Made by a program: the position numbers and the translations under genes | Source of the DNA: Rapana venosa | Taxonomy: Eukaryota; Mollusca; Gastropoda; Neogastropoda; Muricidae | DNA length: 64,000 bases | Direction: 5' to 3' | NCBI GenBank assembly: GCA_028751875.1 | Contig: CM054140.1 | Span: 46,596,366 to 46,660,365, forward strand | Notes under the pieces: generated by a model | Seen by the model: only the letters and a program-made list of their open reading frames with translations | Told to the model about the DNA's origin: nothing | Databases searched by the model: none | Shown: positions 34,572-47,160 of the stretch, in pieces | Layout: each line of letters begins with the position of its first letter | Numbering within the stretch: the first letter of the stretch is position 1

Positions 34572-34647
34572 TGGCCCACATGGGGGTCGAACCCACGGAC
34601 CTCCGCGATATCAGCACGGCGCTCTAACCAACTGTAGCTAAAGGGCC
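34572..34647 (-). pseudogene. tRNA-Ile copy with three small changes
   Basis: An extra G in the T-arm side (cacggacc), gatatcag for gttatcag in the anticodon stem and ctgtagctaaagg in the D/acceptor side. These may be sequencing errors over an intact gene, since the identical changes appear at 50939-51014. Confidence 0.7.
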
Positions 34648-34833
34648 TGCACAACCAATGACACACAACCTTAACTTACATGCCCACCATACCAAGACTA
34701 CATACAGGGCATAGGTTTCATGTTGTTGTAGTCGTCATGTTGAATGCTGTATTTTTTGCGTTTACTTCCAGACAGAAATTACCCAATACTAAATTAAAAC
34801 TGACATGATTATTATAAACCTGTACCCACATGT

Positions 34834-35117
34834 CGGACAGGATTGCTCAGTGGTCGGAGCACGTTGCTTTCCCCCCTAGTCAAGTTAATCAGTGGTTTAC
34901 ACTTGGATGGGTGACAGTTGGCACGCCTTGGCTTCAGTACAGTCCCCAGTCCAACCCAGCCTGTAAATGGGTACCTTCCTCTTTAGGTCAGGTAATGTAA
35001 ATCAGCAAGAGAGGAGATGGGCGCCACCCTAAAGATCTGGCCCCTAGAGAAGTGAGGTCTCTGACGCCCATGCTCCCCTACAACCTATAGTAAAGGACAC
35101 CTTTAACCTTTATAACC
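34834..35117 (+). mobile_element. SINE-5S copy in a type AB monomer
   Basis: Head cggacaggattgctcagtgg with core cacttggatgggtgacagtt. Followed in the same monomer (34648-37020) by SINE-T, so this monomer joins an A-type first half to a B-type second half. Confidence 0.8.
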
Positions 35118-35825
35118 GAACCCAGGGAGTTCCCTTCTTTAATCTGTCACTCTCCACCGCCGATAAGTCGCATTGCACATGGTTCATTGATTAACTGTTA
35201 ACCGTGTTATCAAATCTACCATAGAAGAAAAAATGAATAAAACAGAACAAGCTAATCAATCAAAAACAACCCCCCCCCCAAAACCCCAACCAAACTACAA
35301 AAAAAAAACACAACTACAACCAACAAAACATCCCCCAAAAAAACAAAAAACCCAACGATTTAAAATCAGACATTGTATGAAACAGTTATTTACAAACTAA
35401 ATGACATACTAGAAACCAGAAAGTTATATAATGAGACATTGACGATTTATGCATCATATACATGGTCATCATGAAGGGTGGGGTGTCTTTAAACGCTTTT
35501 TATATTTTTTTAAAGCAAAAAGCAAAAAATTCCGCCTTATTGCAAGGTAGAATAAAGCTTACATTTTACAATCAATTATAATATCAAAATCGACAACCTG
35601 ACCCCCTCCCCCCCTTTGCCTAAAATTATTCCTAGCAGAAAAGTGGACCAGGCGCTATGCAACTCATTTCGTTGTGGAGTGTCACAATATGTCAATATGG
35701 ATTGATCCTTATGGACAGGGTGTTTCACAATGTTTTTCCACACACACACGCACGCACGCACGCACGCACAACACCACACACACGACACACCCATCACACA
35801 CTCACACACACACACACACACACAA

Positions 35826-36181
35826 GGGGGCCGGGAAAGCCTAGTGGTTAGAACATTGTGCTCGCAATCTGACGACTGGGTTTCAATTCCCCTTTAGGGG
35901 GGATATTTTCCCCTGGAGTTAACATCAGTGCAGACTCCACTCTCCCAAAGGGTCCTTCAGATGAGACTATAAACCATGGCTCCGTGTGCGAACGCAGGCA
36001 GAACATCTAACGCACACGTTAAATCTTGTTCCGCTTTTCGTAAGAGTTGGCCATTGTGTGCCGGTGGGAACAGATGACAGAATTAACAAAACCGCATTCA
36101 CATGGGACAGGGATGTAAAAAAGCACATTAGCGCTTAATCAAAAATCCTGAAATAAAAGAAAAACAGTAAAATAAAAAAGA
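35826..36181 (+). mobile_element. SINE-T copy in a type AB monomer
   Basis: Head gggggccgggaaagcctag, B box gggtttcaattcccc, body end gcacattagcgcttaatc. This subtype differs consistently from type-B copies (gggtccttcagatgagac, gtgccggtggg), so AB is a real sequence class and not a chimera of local copies. Confidence 0.8.
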
Positions 36182-37020
36182 TTGAAAAAAAAACCCTTAC
36201 ACACGCACGCACGTACGCACGAACTCCACGCACACGAGCGTGCCCACGCAAGCACACGCGCGTCGCGCACGCACGCACTGCATACTTATACCAAACAGGT
36301 ACACACAAACAAATTTCTTACCAACCTATGCCTATGTCCTTTCTTTGCCAGTTGTTCACATCACTGAAAATAGGTGAGATAAGAAGAAGAAGAAGAGAAG
36401 AAGAAAAGGAAGAAGAAAGAAAAAGAAAAAGAAGCCAGAACAAAGAACAACTGGTTTTCAACAGTAACAACCATGCAAACACCTGACCCCAACATTCACA
36501 CTCAGAGTAACGAGACAGTTATGAGCCCTTTCGATGATTTTGTAACCCATGTATTGGGGTTGTTTTGTGTTATATTGAAATTGTAAAAACCGTTTTTTTA
36601 GAAACAAAAGTCTTGTTGAAAGAAGATTTCCTTTCTTTAGAAATATCAATGATTCTCTGCAACACCTCCACCCGCCCTCGCAGCCACATCCATCCCCCAT
36701 GTAGAAGGAAATTTTGGACAGTTAAAAGAAAGGTCTTCCATGAAATGAGAATGGGGAATGCATACGTGAAATATCATCCCCTCTGAATTTTAAATAATAA
36801 ACAAAATAACTTTGTAGCCTTAGCTGAATGACTGAGTTTAAAAATATTTAAAAACCCCACAAAATAAATGAAAGAAAGAAAAAAAGCGGAAAGGTCTAAA
36901 TCGTGTTTTAAAACACAGGTATAAAATAAATAAATAAATACATAAAGAAGATTTCCCGATCCCACATCCCCCAGACTACCACTAAAAAACAAAACAAGAA
37001 AAACAAAATAAAAATCTGCG

Positions 37021-37091
37021 TGGCCCACAGGGGGTCAACCCCACTACCTCCGCGTTATACACACGGCGCAACTACCAACGAGCAACTGGCC
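37021..37091 (-). pseudogene. Damaged tRNA-Ile copy
   Basis: Multiple single-base losses (cacagggggtcaacccc, tatacacacggcgcaacta) destroy the T, anticodon and D arms. The same damage occurs at 53393-53463. Confidence 0.7.
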
Positions 37092-37280
37092 TCCTGCACA
37101 AACCAATGACACAACAACAGTTGACTACTTGCCCCAGCATACATGACTACATACAGGGCATGAGGATGTTCATGTTGTTGTTGTCGTCATGTTGATGCTG
37201 GTATGCGTTTCCTTCCTGACAGAAATTCCCAATAATAAATTTAGAAACTGACATGATTATTATAAACTGTACCCACATAT

Positions 37281-37556
37281 CGGACAGGATAGCTCAGTGT
37301 TCGATCACTGCTTTCCCCTAGTCAAGTAAGCATGGTAACCACTTGGATGGGTGACTGTTGGCACGGCCTTGGCTTCAACAGTCCCCCATTCCACCCAGCT
37401 ATAAATGGGTACTGCCTCTTTAGGGTCAGTGAAGGTAAGCACAGTGAGAGAGAAGGGCGGCCGCCCTAAAATATGTTGGCCCCTAGAGAATGAGGTCTCC
37501 GACGCCTTGCTCCCCTACATACCTTATAGGTTATGGTACACCTATTACCGTTTACC
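37281..37556 (+). mobile_element. SINE-5S copy, shortened by indels
   Basis: Head cggacaggatagctcagtgt, core aaccacttggatgggtgact, body rich in one-base losses. Monomer 37092-38942 is type A (CA 38198-38300, GAA 38458-38516, GT 38695-38778). Confidence 0.8.
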
Positions 37557-38942
37557 GTACCCAGGTGTTCCTTCTAATAATCAAAGTTACTCTCCACCAG
37601 CCTGATAATGCTCGCTAGCACAAGGGGTCAGATTAACTGTTAACATTTTATCAAGTCTACCATAGAGAAAAAATGAATAAAAAAGACAAGCTATGACAAT
37701 CAAAAAAACAACCCAACCCCCCAAAAACACCCCAACCAAACTACAAAAAAACAAAACTATACAACAACAAACAAACCCCCAAAACAAAAACCCAAACAGA
37801 TTTAAAATCAGACAATTGCATGAAAAGTTATTACAAACTAAATGACATACTAGACACCAGGAAAGTTATGTATTGAGACATTGACGAATTTTGCATCATC
37901 AAACATGGTCAGAAAGAAGGGGGGGAGCCTTTAAATGCTTTTTTTTTTTAAAAGCAAAAAAGCAAAAAGAAATAAATTCCGTCTAATACAAGTATAATAA
38001 AGCTACATTTACAATCAACTAAAATCTAAAAATCGACATCCTGATCCCCCACTGGCCTAAAATCACTCTAGCAAAAAGTGGACAGGTTCTATGGTTACTT
38101 ATTTTGCATGGAGTGTCACATATCACAATGGGACTGATCCTTATGGACAGGGTTGTTTCACAATGTTTTATCATACAGAAACATATAGGCGTACTTACAA
38201 CACACACACACACACACCAACACACGCACGCAACACAAACAAATGCTCTTACCAAGGCACGGCACTTACGCGCGAGCACACACACACACACACCACATAA
38301 ATGAAATTGCACACACACAAACACATGCGCCTTGTGCGCGCACAGCAGTGCATACATTAAACGCAAACACACACTCACACACAGACATATAAATTGCTTA
38401 TACCATCATATGCCTATTCCTTTCTTTCCAGTTTTTCTCATCACCTGAAAATTGGTGGAGAAGAAGTAGCAGGAAGAAAAGAAGTATAAAAAAGAAGAAG
38501 AAGAAGAATAAGAAGAATGTATGATAGACGCAGGCCAGCTCAGCATGGCCAATGGTGTGGATGCACATGGACGATCTATACTAAACCTATTTTTTTTGCA
38601 AATCTGAAGAGGATAGGACTGCCGTTCTCAAAGCAAGGAAATAACCTTATTAAGTCATACGGCTGGACAATCACAGCACTCATGCATGTACGCTGAGTGT
38701 GTGTGTGTGGTTGTTGTGTGTGCTGTGTGTGTGTGTAGTGTGTGTGGTGTGTTGTGTGTGGTATGTGTGTGTGTGTGCAATCAGCCATCTGCAAGAGAGA
38801 TAATTAAAACAAACCCAGCTTGACTAAAAGAAATCATAACACTAAGACAAAAAGACCTATAATCCTCCTCCCCAATTTAGCGATAATAACAGTTAAACAA
38901 GTTTTTTTTAAAATCCTCATGAAAACAGGAAAAAAATTTGCG

Positions 38943-39017
38943 TGCCCACATGGGGGTCCGAAACCCACGACCGCCGCGTTATCACACTGCGCTCTAACCA
39001 ACGAGCTAATGGTGGCC
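38943..39017 (-). pseudogene. Damaged tRNA-Ile copy
   Basis: gtgcccaca with a lost G, gtccgaaaccc in the T arm and atcacactgcg in the anticodon arm. Mirrors the copy at 55312-55386. Confidence 0.7.
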
Positions 39018-39868
39018 GCAGCACAGCCGATAACACAACAACCATGACACAATCCCAGCATACCATGACTACATACAGGGCATACGTTTCCATTGTTGTT
39101 GTTATGTTGTTGCTGGTAATGAGTTTACTTCAGGACAGAAATTCCCAATAATAAATTTAAAAACTACCCATTTTACAAACTGTTACCCACCTTTCCTTTC
39201 TATCATCATGTTACTTCTCCACCGTCCTGATAAGTCCGAATTGCACCTGTGTCAATTTTTAACTGTTAACGTTATCAATCTACAGTATTAAAAAAAGCTT
39301 TTCAATCAAAAAACACCCCCACCCCCCAAAAAAACAACAACTAACAAAACAAAAACAAACCCCAAAACAAAACATAAAACCCAAACAGATTTAACATCAG
39401 ACAGTTTTGTATGAAAAGTTATTAACAAACTAAAGTGACCATACTGGACACCAAGAAAGTTTATATAATAAACAATGAGAATTCTGCATCATAATACATG
39501 GTCATCATGAAAGGGTTTGGTGTCTGTTAAACGCTTTTATTGTTTTTAAAAAGCAAAAAGCAAAAAATTCCACCTAATGTCAAAGATAAATAAAGCTTAC
39601 ATTTTACAATCAACTAAATCTAAAAATCGACAACTGACAACCCCCCTTCCCCTCCCCCCCCCACTTGCCATAAAATCACTCCCTATCAGAAACGAGGATC
39701 CGGTGCTAAGCTCTTATTTCGCCATAGATAGCAAATAACGACAATGTGGATTGGATCCTTATGGACCGGGTTGTTTCTCAATGCTTTTTATAACAGATAC
39801 ACCACATATGCGTGCTCACACTCACACACACACACACACATCACACACCACACGCGCGTGCGCACAAC

Positions 39869-40231
39869 GTTACGGGATAGCCTAGTGGTTAGAACAGTTT
39901 GTGCTTGCAATCTGATGACCAGGATCAATCCTCCCCTTCAAGGATATTTTCCCCTGGAGCTAACATCAGTGCAGACATCCCACTCCCCCCAACATCCTTC
40001 GATGAACTAAAAACCGAGGCCCATGGTGCGTAACGCAGCTCAGAGACATCTAACGCACACGTTAAATCCTGTTCCGCTTATCGTAAGATTAGGCCATATG
40101 TGTCCGTTGGGAACAGATGACAGAATTAACAAAACCGCATACACACAGGGACTAGAATGTAAAAAAGCACATTAGCGCTTATTCTATATCCTCGATATAA
40201 AAGAATAAAAATAAAAATAAAATATGATTTA
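39869..40231 (+). mobile_element. SINE-T copy, noisy
   Basis: Head tacgggatagcctagtggtt with many indels downstream (gaacagtttgtgcttg, gcgtaacgcagctcagag). The equivalent copy at 56241-56592 is clean, which exposes these as probable sequencing errors. Confidence 0.75.
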
Positions 40232-42031
40232 AAACACATACGCACGGGCACTACGCATGCACACATGCGCGTGCCCATGCACGGCACCCGCACGGGCAAC
40301 TGCATACATATAGGCAAACAGAGGAGTTAACACACACAAATTTCTTACACCAACATAATGCCTACGTCCTTTCTCGCCAAGATTTCTCATCACTGAAAAG
40401 TATAGGTGAGAAGAAGAAGAAGAAGAAGAAGAATAAGAATGAAGAAGAAAGAAGGAAGAAGAAGAAGAAAGAACAGAAATAAAGAAAGAAATAAAAAAGA
40501 AGCCAAAAACAAAAGAGCACTGGTTTTTCAACAGAACCATGCAAAACACCTGACCCCAACATTCACCTCTGAGGAGAAGGACAGTTAAGAGCCCTTCGAT
40601 GAATTTGTAACCCTAATATGGGTTTGTTGTGTTTACATTAATGCACATTGGGGTCAAAGATTAACTGTTCTTACATGTTATCAAATCAACCATAAATAAA
40701 AATAAATAAAAAAGGACAATCTATTCAATCAAAAAAACAACCCCACTCCCCCAAAACCCCCCAACCAAACTACAAAAAAAACAAACTACAACAACAAACA
40801 ACCCCCAAAAACAAAAGAAAACCCAAACAGATTAAAATCAGACAATTGATGAAAGTTTATTACAAACTAAATGAACATATATAGACACCAGGAAAGTTAT
40901 GGATGAACATGACGATTGGCATCAAATACAAGTCAGCATGAAGGTAGGTGTCTATAAAAAAACGCTTTTTTTTTTTAAAGCATAAAAGCCAAAAAAAATA
41001 AATTCCGACTTAATACAAGGTAAGAATAACAGCTAACATTTTACAATCATCCTAAAAATCTAAAAATCGACATCCTGATCCCGCCACTTGCCTAAAAATC
41101 CATCCTAGCAGAAAAGTTGGAATCATGTGCTAAGCACTTATTTGCCATGGAGTGTCACAAAACACAATTTGGACTGATCCTTTATGACAGGTTGTTTTCA
41201 ACAAGTTTTTCATACAGAAAACATAAGGTCATACTTCACACAACATCCCACACACACACATACACACACGCACGCACGCAAACAAATGCACATACGCACG
41301 CCACGCTACACGCGCGCACACACACCCTAACAACACACATAAATATATATGCACACATCCACAAACAACATCGCTTAGTGCGCGCACGCAGTGCATACAT
41401 ATACACAAACACACACGCACACAACAAATATCTTACCACATATCTATGTCCTTTCTTTGCCAGTTTTTCTCATCACTGAAAATTGGTGGAAGAAGTAAAG
41501 AAGAAGGAGGATTATGATGAGAAGAAGAGGGAAGAAGAAGAAAAAAGAAGAAGGAAGAAGAAGAAGAAGAGGATTAAAAAGAAGAATAAAAGAAGAAAAA
41601 TAAGAATCGTTGATAGACGACAGGCCAGCTCAGCAATGGCCAATGGTGTGATGACAGACATCTAAACTAAACATGAATTTTTTTGCAATCTGAAAGTGGG
41701 TAGGCTACTGCCCGGGCTCAAAGCAGAAGATAACCTTATTAAGTTCCATACTGCTGGGAAAAACTTCAGCACTCATGCATGTACCTGTGTGTGTGTGTGT
41801 GTGTGTTGTGTGTGTGTGTGTGTGTGTGTTGTGTTTGATTGGTGGTGGTGTGTGTGTGTTTGCAAATCTGTCCATCTGCAAAAGATAATTAATTAAACAA
41901 AACAACAGCTTGACTAAAGAGATCATAAACACTAAGAAAACGACCTATAATGCTCCTCCCCAATTTAGCGATAATAACAGTTAAACAATGTTTTTTAAAA
42001 TCCTTCATGAAAACAGGAAAAAAAATTTGCG
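40232..42031. repeat. Broken monomer: type B joined to type A at about 40638
   Basis: Type-B sequence runs as far as tgtgtttacatt (40627-40638) and then jumps to aatgcacattggggtc, a segment that in type A follows SINE-5S. About 1 kb including one tRNA and one SINE-5S is missing compared with 56980-58015. The rest is noisy type A with CA at 41236-41425, GAA at 41490-41605 and GT at 41786-41862. Confidence 0.75.
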
Positions 42032-42106
42032 TGCCCACAAGGGGTCGAGAACCCAACGACCGCGCGCGTTTATCAGCACGGCGCACTAACCACTGAGCTA
42101 ATGGCC
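42032..42106 (-). pseudogene. Damaged tRNA-Ile copy
   Basis: cacaaggggtcgagaaccc and cgcgcgcgtttatcag show indels in the T and anticodon arms. Embedded in noisy sequence, so the damage may be artefactual. Confidence 0.65.
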
Positions 42107-42944
42107 CTGCACAGCCGTTCACACACAACCATGACTCTTACATCCCAGCAATCCATGACTACATACAGGGCATAGTTGTCAAGGTTGTTGTTGTCATGTT
42201 GTTGCTGGTAATTGCGTTTACTTCCTGACAGAAATTCCCAATAATAAATTTAGAAAACTGACACATTGTACAAACGTAACCCACCTGTTCCTTTCTATCA
42301 TCATGTTACTCCCAACCGCTGAATAAGCTATTGCACCTGTGGTCAAGTTTTTAACTGTTACCGTGGTTATCAAACTACAGTATTAAAAAAAGCTTTCAAT
42401 CAAAAAAAAACTCCCCCACCCCCAAAAAACAACAACAACACAAAACATAAACATACCCCAAAACAAAAAAAACAAAACAAAAACCCAAATAGATTTAACA
42501 TCAGACAGTTGTAATAAAAGTTATTACAAACAAATGAACAAACTGGACAGCTGAGAATTACTGGACAACCAAAAAGTTGTATAATAAGACTTGCGGAATT
42601 CTTCATCATAATACCATGACATCATGAAGGGTGGGGTGTCTATAAATGCTTTTTTTTGTTTTTAAAGCAAAAAAAGCAAAAATTCCGCCTTAAATGCAGA
42701 AAGTAGAATAAAGTTACATTTTTACAAACAACTAAAATCAAAAAAACGACAACGTGACAACCCCCCTCCCCCTCCCCCCCCACTTGCTTAAAATCACTCT
42801 AGCAGAAAAGTGGAATCAGGTGCCTATGCGACTTATTTTCGCCATAGAGTGGTCAACAAAACTCAATGTGGATTGATCCTTATGGACAGGGTTTGTTTCT
42901 CAATGCTTTTTATAAACAGATACACAACATAGGCCGTGCTCACA

Positions 42945-42979
<35 letters not shown>

Positions 42980-42992
42980 GCGTGCGCACAAC

Positions 42993-43351
42993 GGGACGGG
43001 ATAGCCTAGATGTTTAGAACATTGTGCTTGCAATCTGATGACCATGTTTCAATTCCCCTTCAGGGGGAAATTTTCCCCTGGAGGCTAACATCATGCAGAC
43101 TCCACTCCCCCCAACAGTCCCTCGATTAGACTATAAACCGATGCCCGTTGTGCGATAACGCACAGCAAACCTCTAACGCACACGTTTAAATCCTGTTCCG
43201 AATTTTTCGTAAGAGTAGGCCATTGTGTGCCGTTTTGGGAACAGATGACAGAATTAACAAAACCGCATACACACAGGACTGAAATGTAAAAAAGCACATT
43301 AGCGCTTATACTATAAATCATCGATACAAAAAGTATAAAATTAAAAATAAA
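42993..43351 (+). mobile_element. SINE-T copy in a type B monomer, noisy
   Basis: Head gggacgggatagcctagatg; the body contains all SINE-T landmarks with indels. Monomer 42107-44159 corresponds to the clean type B monomer at 28248-30238 (shared CG-rich string around 43380-43430). Confidence 0.75.
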
Positions 43352-44159
43352 AAAGATAAAACACACACGAACGCACGCACACACGCGCGGTGCGCACGCA
43401 AGCACACGCGCGCGTGCGCACGCACTGCATACATATCCGCAAACAGGTACACACACAAATATCTTACCAAAATATGCCTACGTCCCTTTCTTTCGCCGTT
43501 TTTCTCATCACTGAAAATTGTGAGAAAAGAAGAAGAAGAAATAAAAAGAAAAAGCCAAAAAAAAAAAGAAAGAAAGAAAGAAAAAGATGCCAAAACAAAA
43601 GAGCACTGGTTTTTCACAGTAACCTGCAAAACACCTGACCCCAACCATTCACACTCTGAGGAAAACGACAGTATGAAGAGCCCTTTCGATGATTTTGTAA
43701 CCCAAGGTATTGGGTTGTGGTTTGTTATATTGTAATTTGGTAATAACCGTTTTTAAAAACAAAAGTCTTGTAGAAAGAAGATTCCTTTCTTTTAAATGAA
43801 TTAATGATCTTCTGCAAACACCCCACCCCACGCAGCCACATCTCGATCCCCATTTAGAAAGGAAATTTGCAGTTAAAAGAAAGGTCCATCCAAGAAAAGA
43901 GAATGGGGATGCATACGTAAATATCATCCCTGCTTGAATTTGAAATAATAAACAAAATAACTTTGGGCCTTAACCGAGTACTGAGTTAAAAATATTTAAA
44001 AAACCATGCAAGAAAGTAAAAAAGCGGAAAGGTCAAAATCGTGTTAAAACACAGGTATAAAATAAATAAATAAGTAAATAAAGAATAATTCCTGACCCTA
44101 CAGTCCCCCAAAGGTACCACCAAGAAAACAAAACAAAACAACAACAAAAAAAATTTGCG

Positions 44160-44233
44160 TGAGCCCACATGGGGTCGAACCCACACCTCCTCGTAATCAG
44201 CACGGCCGCTCTAACCAACTGAGCTAATGGGCC
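44160..44233 (-). pseudogene. tRNA-Ile copy with compensating indels
   Basis: Same length as the intact gene, but gagcccacat (extra A), a shortened cacacctcctcgtaatc segment and ggccgctc break the stems. D arm and B box are recognisable. Confidence 0.65.
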
Positions 44234-44417
44234 CTGCACAACCAATGACACACAAACCGGTAACTACTTGCCCAGCATACCATGACTCCATACAGGGCAT
44301 AGGTTGTCAATTGTTGTTGTCGTCATGTTATGATGCTGGTATGGCGTTTACTTTCGCTGACAGAAATTCCATAAAATCTAGAAACTGACATGATTATTAT
44401 AAACTGTACCCCATGTA

Positions 44418-44712
44418 CGGGGTACAGGATAGCTCAGTGTCGGAAGCATCTTGTAAACTTTTCCCCTAAGTCAAGTTAAGCAGTGGTTACCCACTTGGAT
44501 GGGTGACTGATTGGCACGCCTTGGCTTCATTAACAGTCCCCCAGACAACCCACGCGTAAATGGGTACCTGCCTCTATATGGTCAGGGAAGGTAAAGCAGC
44601 AAGGGAGAGGAGATGGGCGCCACCCTAAATATGCTGGCCCCTAGAGAAGTGAGGTCTCTGACGCCTTGCTCCCCTACAACCTTATAGGTTATGGGACACC
44701 TTTACCTTTACC
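44418..44712 (+). mobile_element. SINE-5S copy in a type AB monomer
   Basis: Noisy head ggggtacaggatagctcag; clean body from about 44580 to the end at cctttacc. The flanking gtacccaggtgttccc is intact on the right. Confidence 0.8.
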
Positions 44713-45416
44713 GTACCCAGGTGTTCCCTTCTTAATCATGTTATCTCCACCGCATGAAAATTCGCATTGCACATGGGGTCAATGATTAACTGTTAACGTG
44801 TTATCAATCTACCATAAAGAAAAAATGAATAAAAAAAGACAAGCTATTCAATCAAAAAACAACCCCCCCCCCAAAACCAAAACCCCCCAACCAAACTACA
44901 AAAAAAACACAACTACAACAACAAACAACCCCCCAAAACAAAAACCCAAACATATTTTAAATCAGACAAGTGTATGACAAGTTATTACAAACTAAATGAC
45001 ATACTAGACACCAAAATTTATGATTGAGACATTGAACCTGAATTTTGCATCAAATACAATGGTCAGCAAGAGGTGGGTGTCTTTAAAAAACGCTTTTTTA
45101 AAATTTTTTTTAAAGCAAAATCAAAAAATTCGCCTTATTGCAAGGTAGAATAAGCTTACGTTTTACAATCATTAGAATACAAAAACCTACAACCTGACCC
45201 CCTCCCCCCCTTTGCCAAAAAATATTCCTAGCAAAAAGTGGACAGGCGCTATGCAACTCATTTCGTTGTGCTTTCACAGATAGGTCAATAGTATTGATAC
45301 CCTTATGGAAACAGGTGTTTCACAATGTTTTGTCACACACACACACACACACACTGCACGCACGCCACGCAAACATACCACGCACGCAATGCACGCACAC
45401 ACACACACACACTCAA

Positions 45417-45780
45417 GGGGACGGGATAGCCTAGTGGTGGTAGAACATTGTGGCTCGCACTCGACCACCGTGTTCACTTCCCTTTAAGGGGGATAATTAT
45501 TACCCTGGATTAACTAACATGCAGACTCCAACTCCCAAACGGTCCCTTCGGATGAGACTATAAACCATGGGCTCCGTGGTGCGAAGCACCAGAACATTTA
45601 ACGCACACGTTAAAAGTCTTGTTCCCTTTTCGTACGAGTTGGTCATTTTGTGTGCCGGTGGGAACAGAGAGACAGAAGTAACAAAACTCCATACACACGG
45701 AGACCTGGATGTAAAAAAGCACATTATCGCTTAATCAATAATCCTTGATATAAAAGAATAAAAGTAAAATAAAATAGATA
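45417..45780 (+). mobile_element. SINE-T copy of the AB subtype, noisy
   Basis: Head ggggacgggatagcctagtg; keeps the AB-type features (ggatgagactataaaccatg, gtgccggtggg) seen at 35826-36181. Monomer 44234-46606. Confidence 0.75.
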
Positions 45781-46606
45781 AAACACTTTACACACGGCAA
45801 CGCACGTACAAGCATGCCCAGACCACGCAAGCACATGCCGCGCGCACTGCATACATATAAGCAAAACAGTACACACACAAATTTCTTACCATCATATGCC
45901 TATGTCCTTTCTTGTCATATGCCAGTTCTTCTCATCAATGAAGAATTGGTGATAAGAAGAAGAAGAAGAAGAAAAAAAGAAGAAGAAGAAGAAATAAAAG
46001 AAAAGAAAGAAAGAAAGAAAAAGAAGCCAAAAACAAAGAACACTGGTTTTTCAACAGTAACCATGCTAAAACACCTGGACTCCCAACAATCGCACTCTGA
46101 TGAAAAAGGACAGTTAAGAGCCCTTTCGATGGATTTTGTACCCTATTGAATTGGTTTGTGTTTGTTATAATTTGTAATTGGTAAAAAACCGTTTTTAGAA
46201 AAAAAAAGTCTTGTTGAAAGAAGATTCCTTTCTTAGAAAATATCAATGAACTTTGCAACACCTCCCCACCCCCTCGCAGCCACAACCTCCTCATCACCCA
46301 CTTAGAAACGTGAATTTTGGCAGTAAAAGAAGGTCATCCATGAAAATGAGTATGGGGATGCATACGTGAAATATCACCCAGCTGAATTTTGAAATAAGAA
46401 ACAAAAATAACTTTGAGCCTAATCGAGGACTGAGGTTTAAAAACTAGAAAAAACAACAATGAAAGAAAGAAAACGAGGAAAGGTCAAAATTCGTGGTTCA
46501 AACTACAGGTATAAAATAAATAAATCAATAAAAATAATCCCTGATCTCCCAACATCCCCATATCTACCACCAAAAAACAAAACAAAAAAAAGAAAAAAAA
46601 TCTGCG

Positions 46607-46684
46607 AGGTCCCACATTGGGGTAAACCCACGACCTCCGCGTTATCAAGCACTGCGCTCTACTAACATAACGAGCTAATGGGCC
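46607..46684 (-). pseudogene. Damaged tRNA-Ile copy (duplicate of 30239-30316)
   Basis: Base-for-base the same indels as the left copy, key evidence that the two blocks share one sequence source. Confidence 0.75.
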
Positions 46685-46868
46685 CAGCACAACCAAAGAC
46701 ACACAACCATGACTACATGCCCAGCATACCATGACTACATACAGGCAATAGGATGTCATGTATGTTGTTGTCGTCATGTTGATGCTGGTATGCGTTTACT
46801 TCCGACAGAAAATTCCCATAATAAATATAGAAACCAGACATGATTATATAACTGTAACCCACATGTTT

Positions 46869-47160
46869 GGGACAGATAGCTCATTGGTCTGGAAAAGGAC
46901 ACTCACTTTCCCGCCTAGTCAAGTTAACAGTATGGTTACCACTTGGATGGGGTGACTGTTGGCACGCCTTGGCATCATACAGAGTCCCCCCAGTCCACAC
47001 AGCCTGTAAAGGGTACCTGCCTCATTAGGTCAGGTAAGGTAATAGCAGCAAGGGAGAGAGATGGGTGCCGCCCTAAAATGCTGGCCGCTATAGAATTGAG
47101 GTGCTCTGACCCTTGCTCCCCTACAACCTTATAGGTTATGGGAACACCTACACCTTTACC
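46869..47160 (+). mobile_element. SINE-5S copy (duplicate of 30501-30792)
   Basis: Same sequence as the left copy, including the unusual ggaaaaggacactcactttc stretch. Lies in type A monomer 46685-48833 with GAA at 48100-48415 and GT at 48600-48668. Confidence 0.8.

Larger units (their letters stand above)
30195..39975. repeat. Left copy of a near-identical 9.8-kb duplication
   Basis: Matches 46563-56345 at a nearly constant offset of 16367-16372 bp, including odd indels that are absent from other monomers. Small local differences exist (for example around 32330-32420 and 33085). Shared error-like changes point to one underlying read or contig path used twice. Confidence 0.85.
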
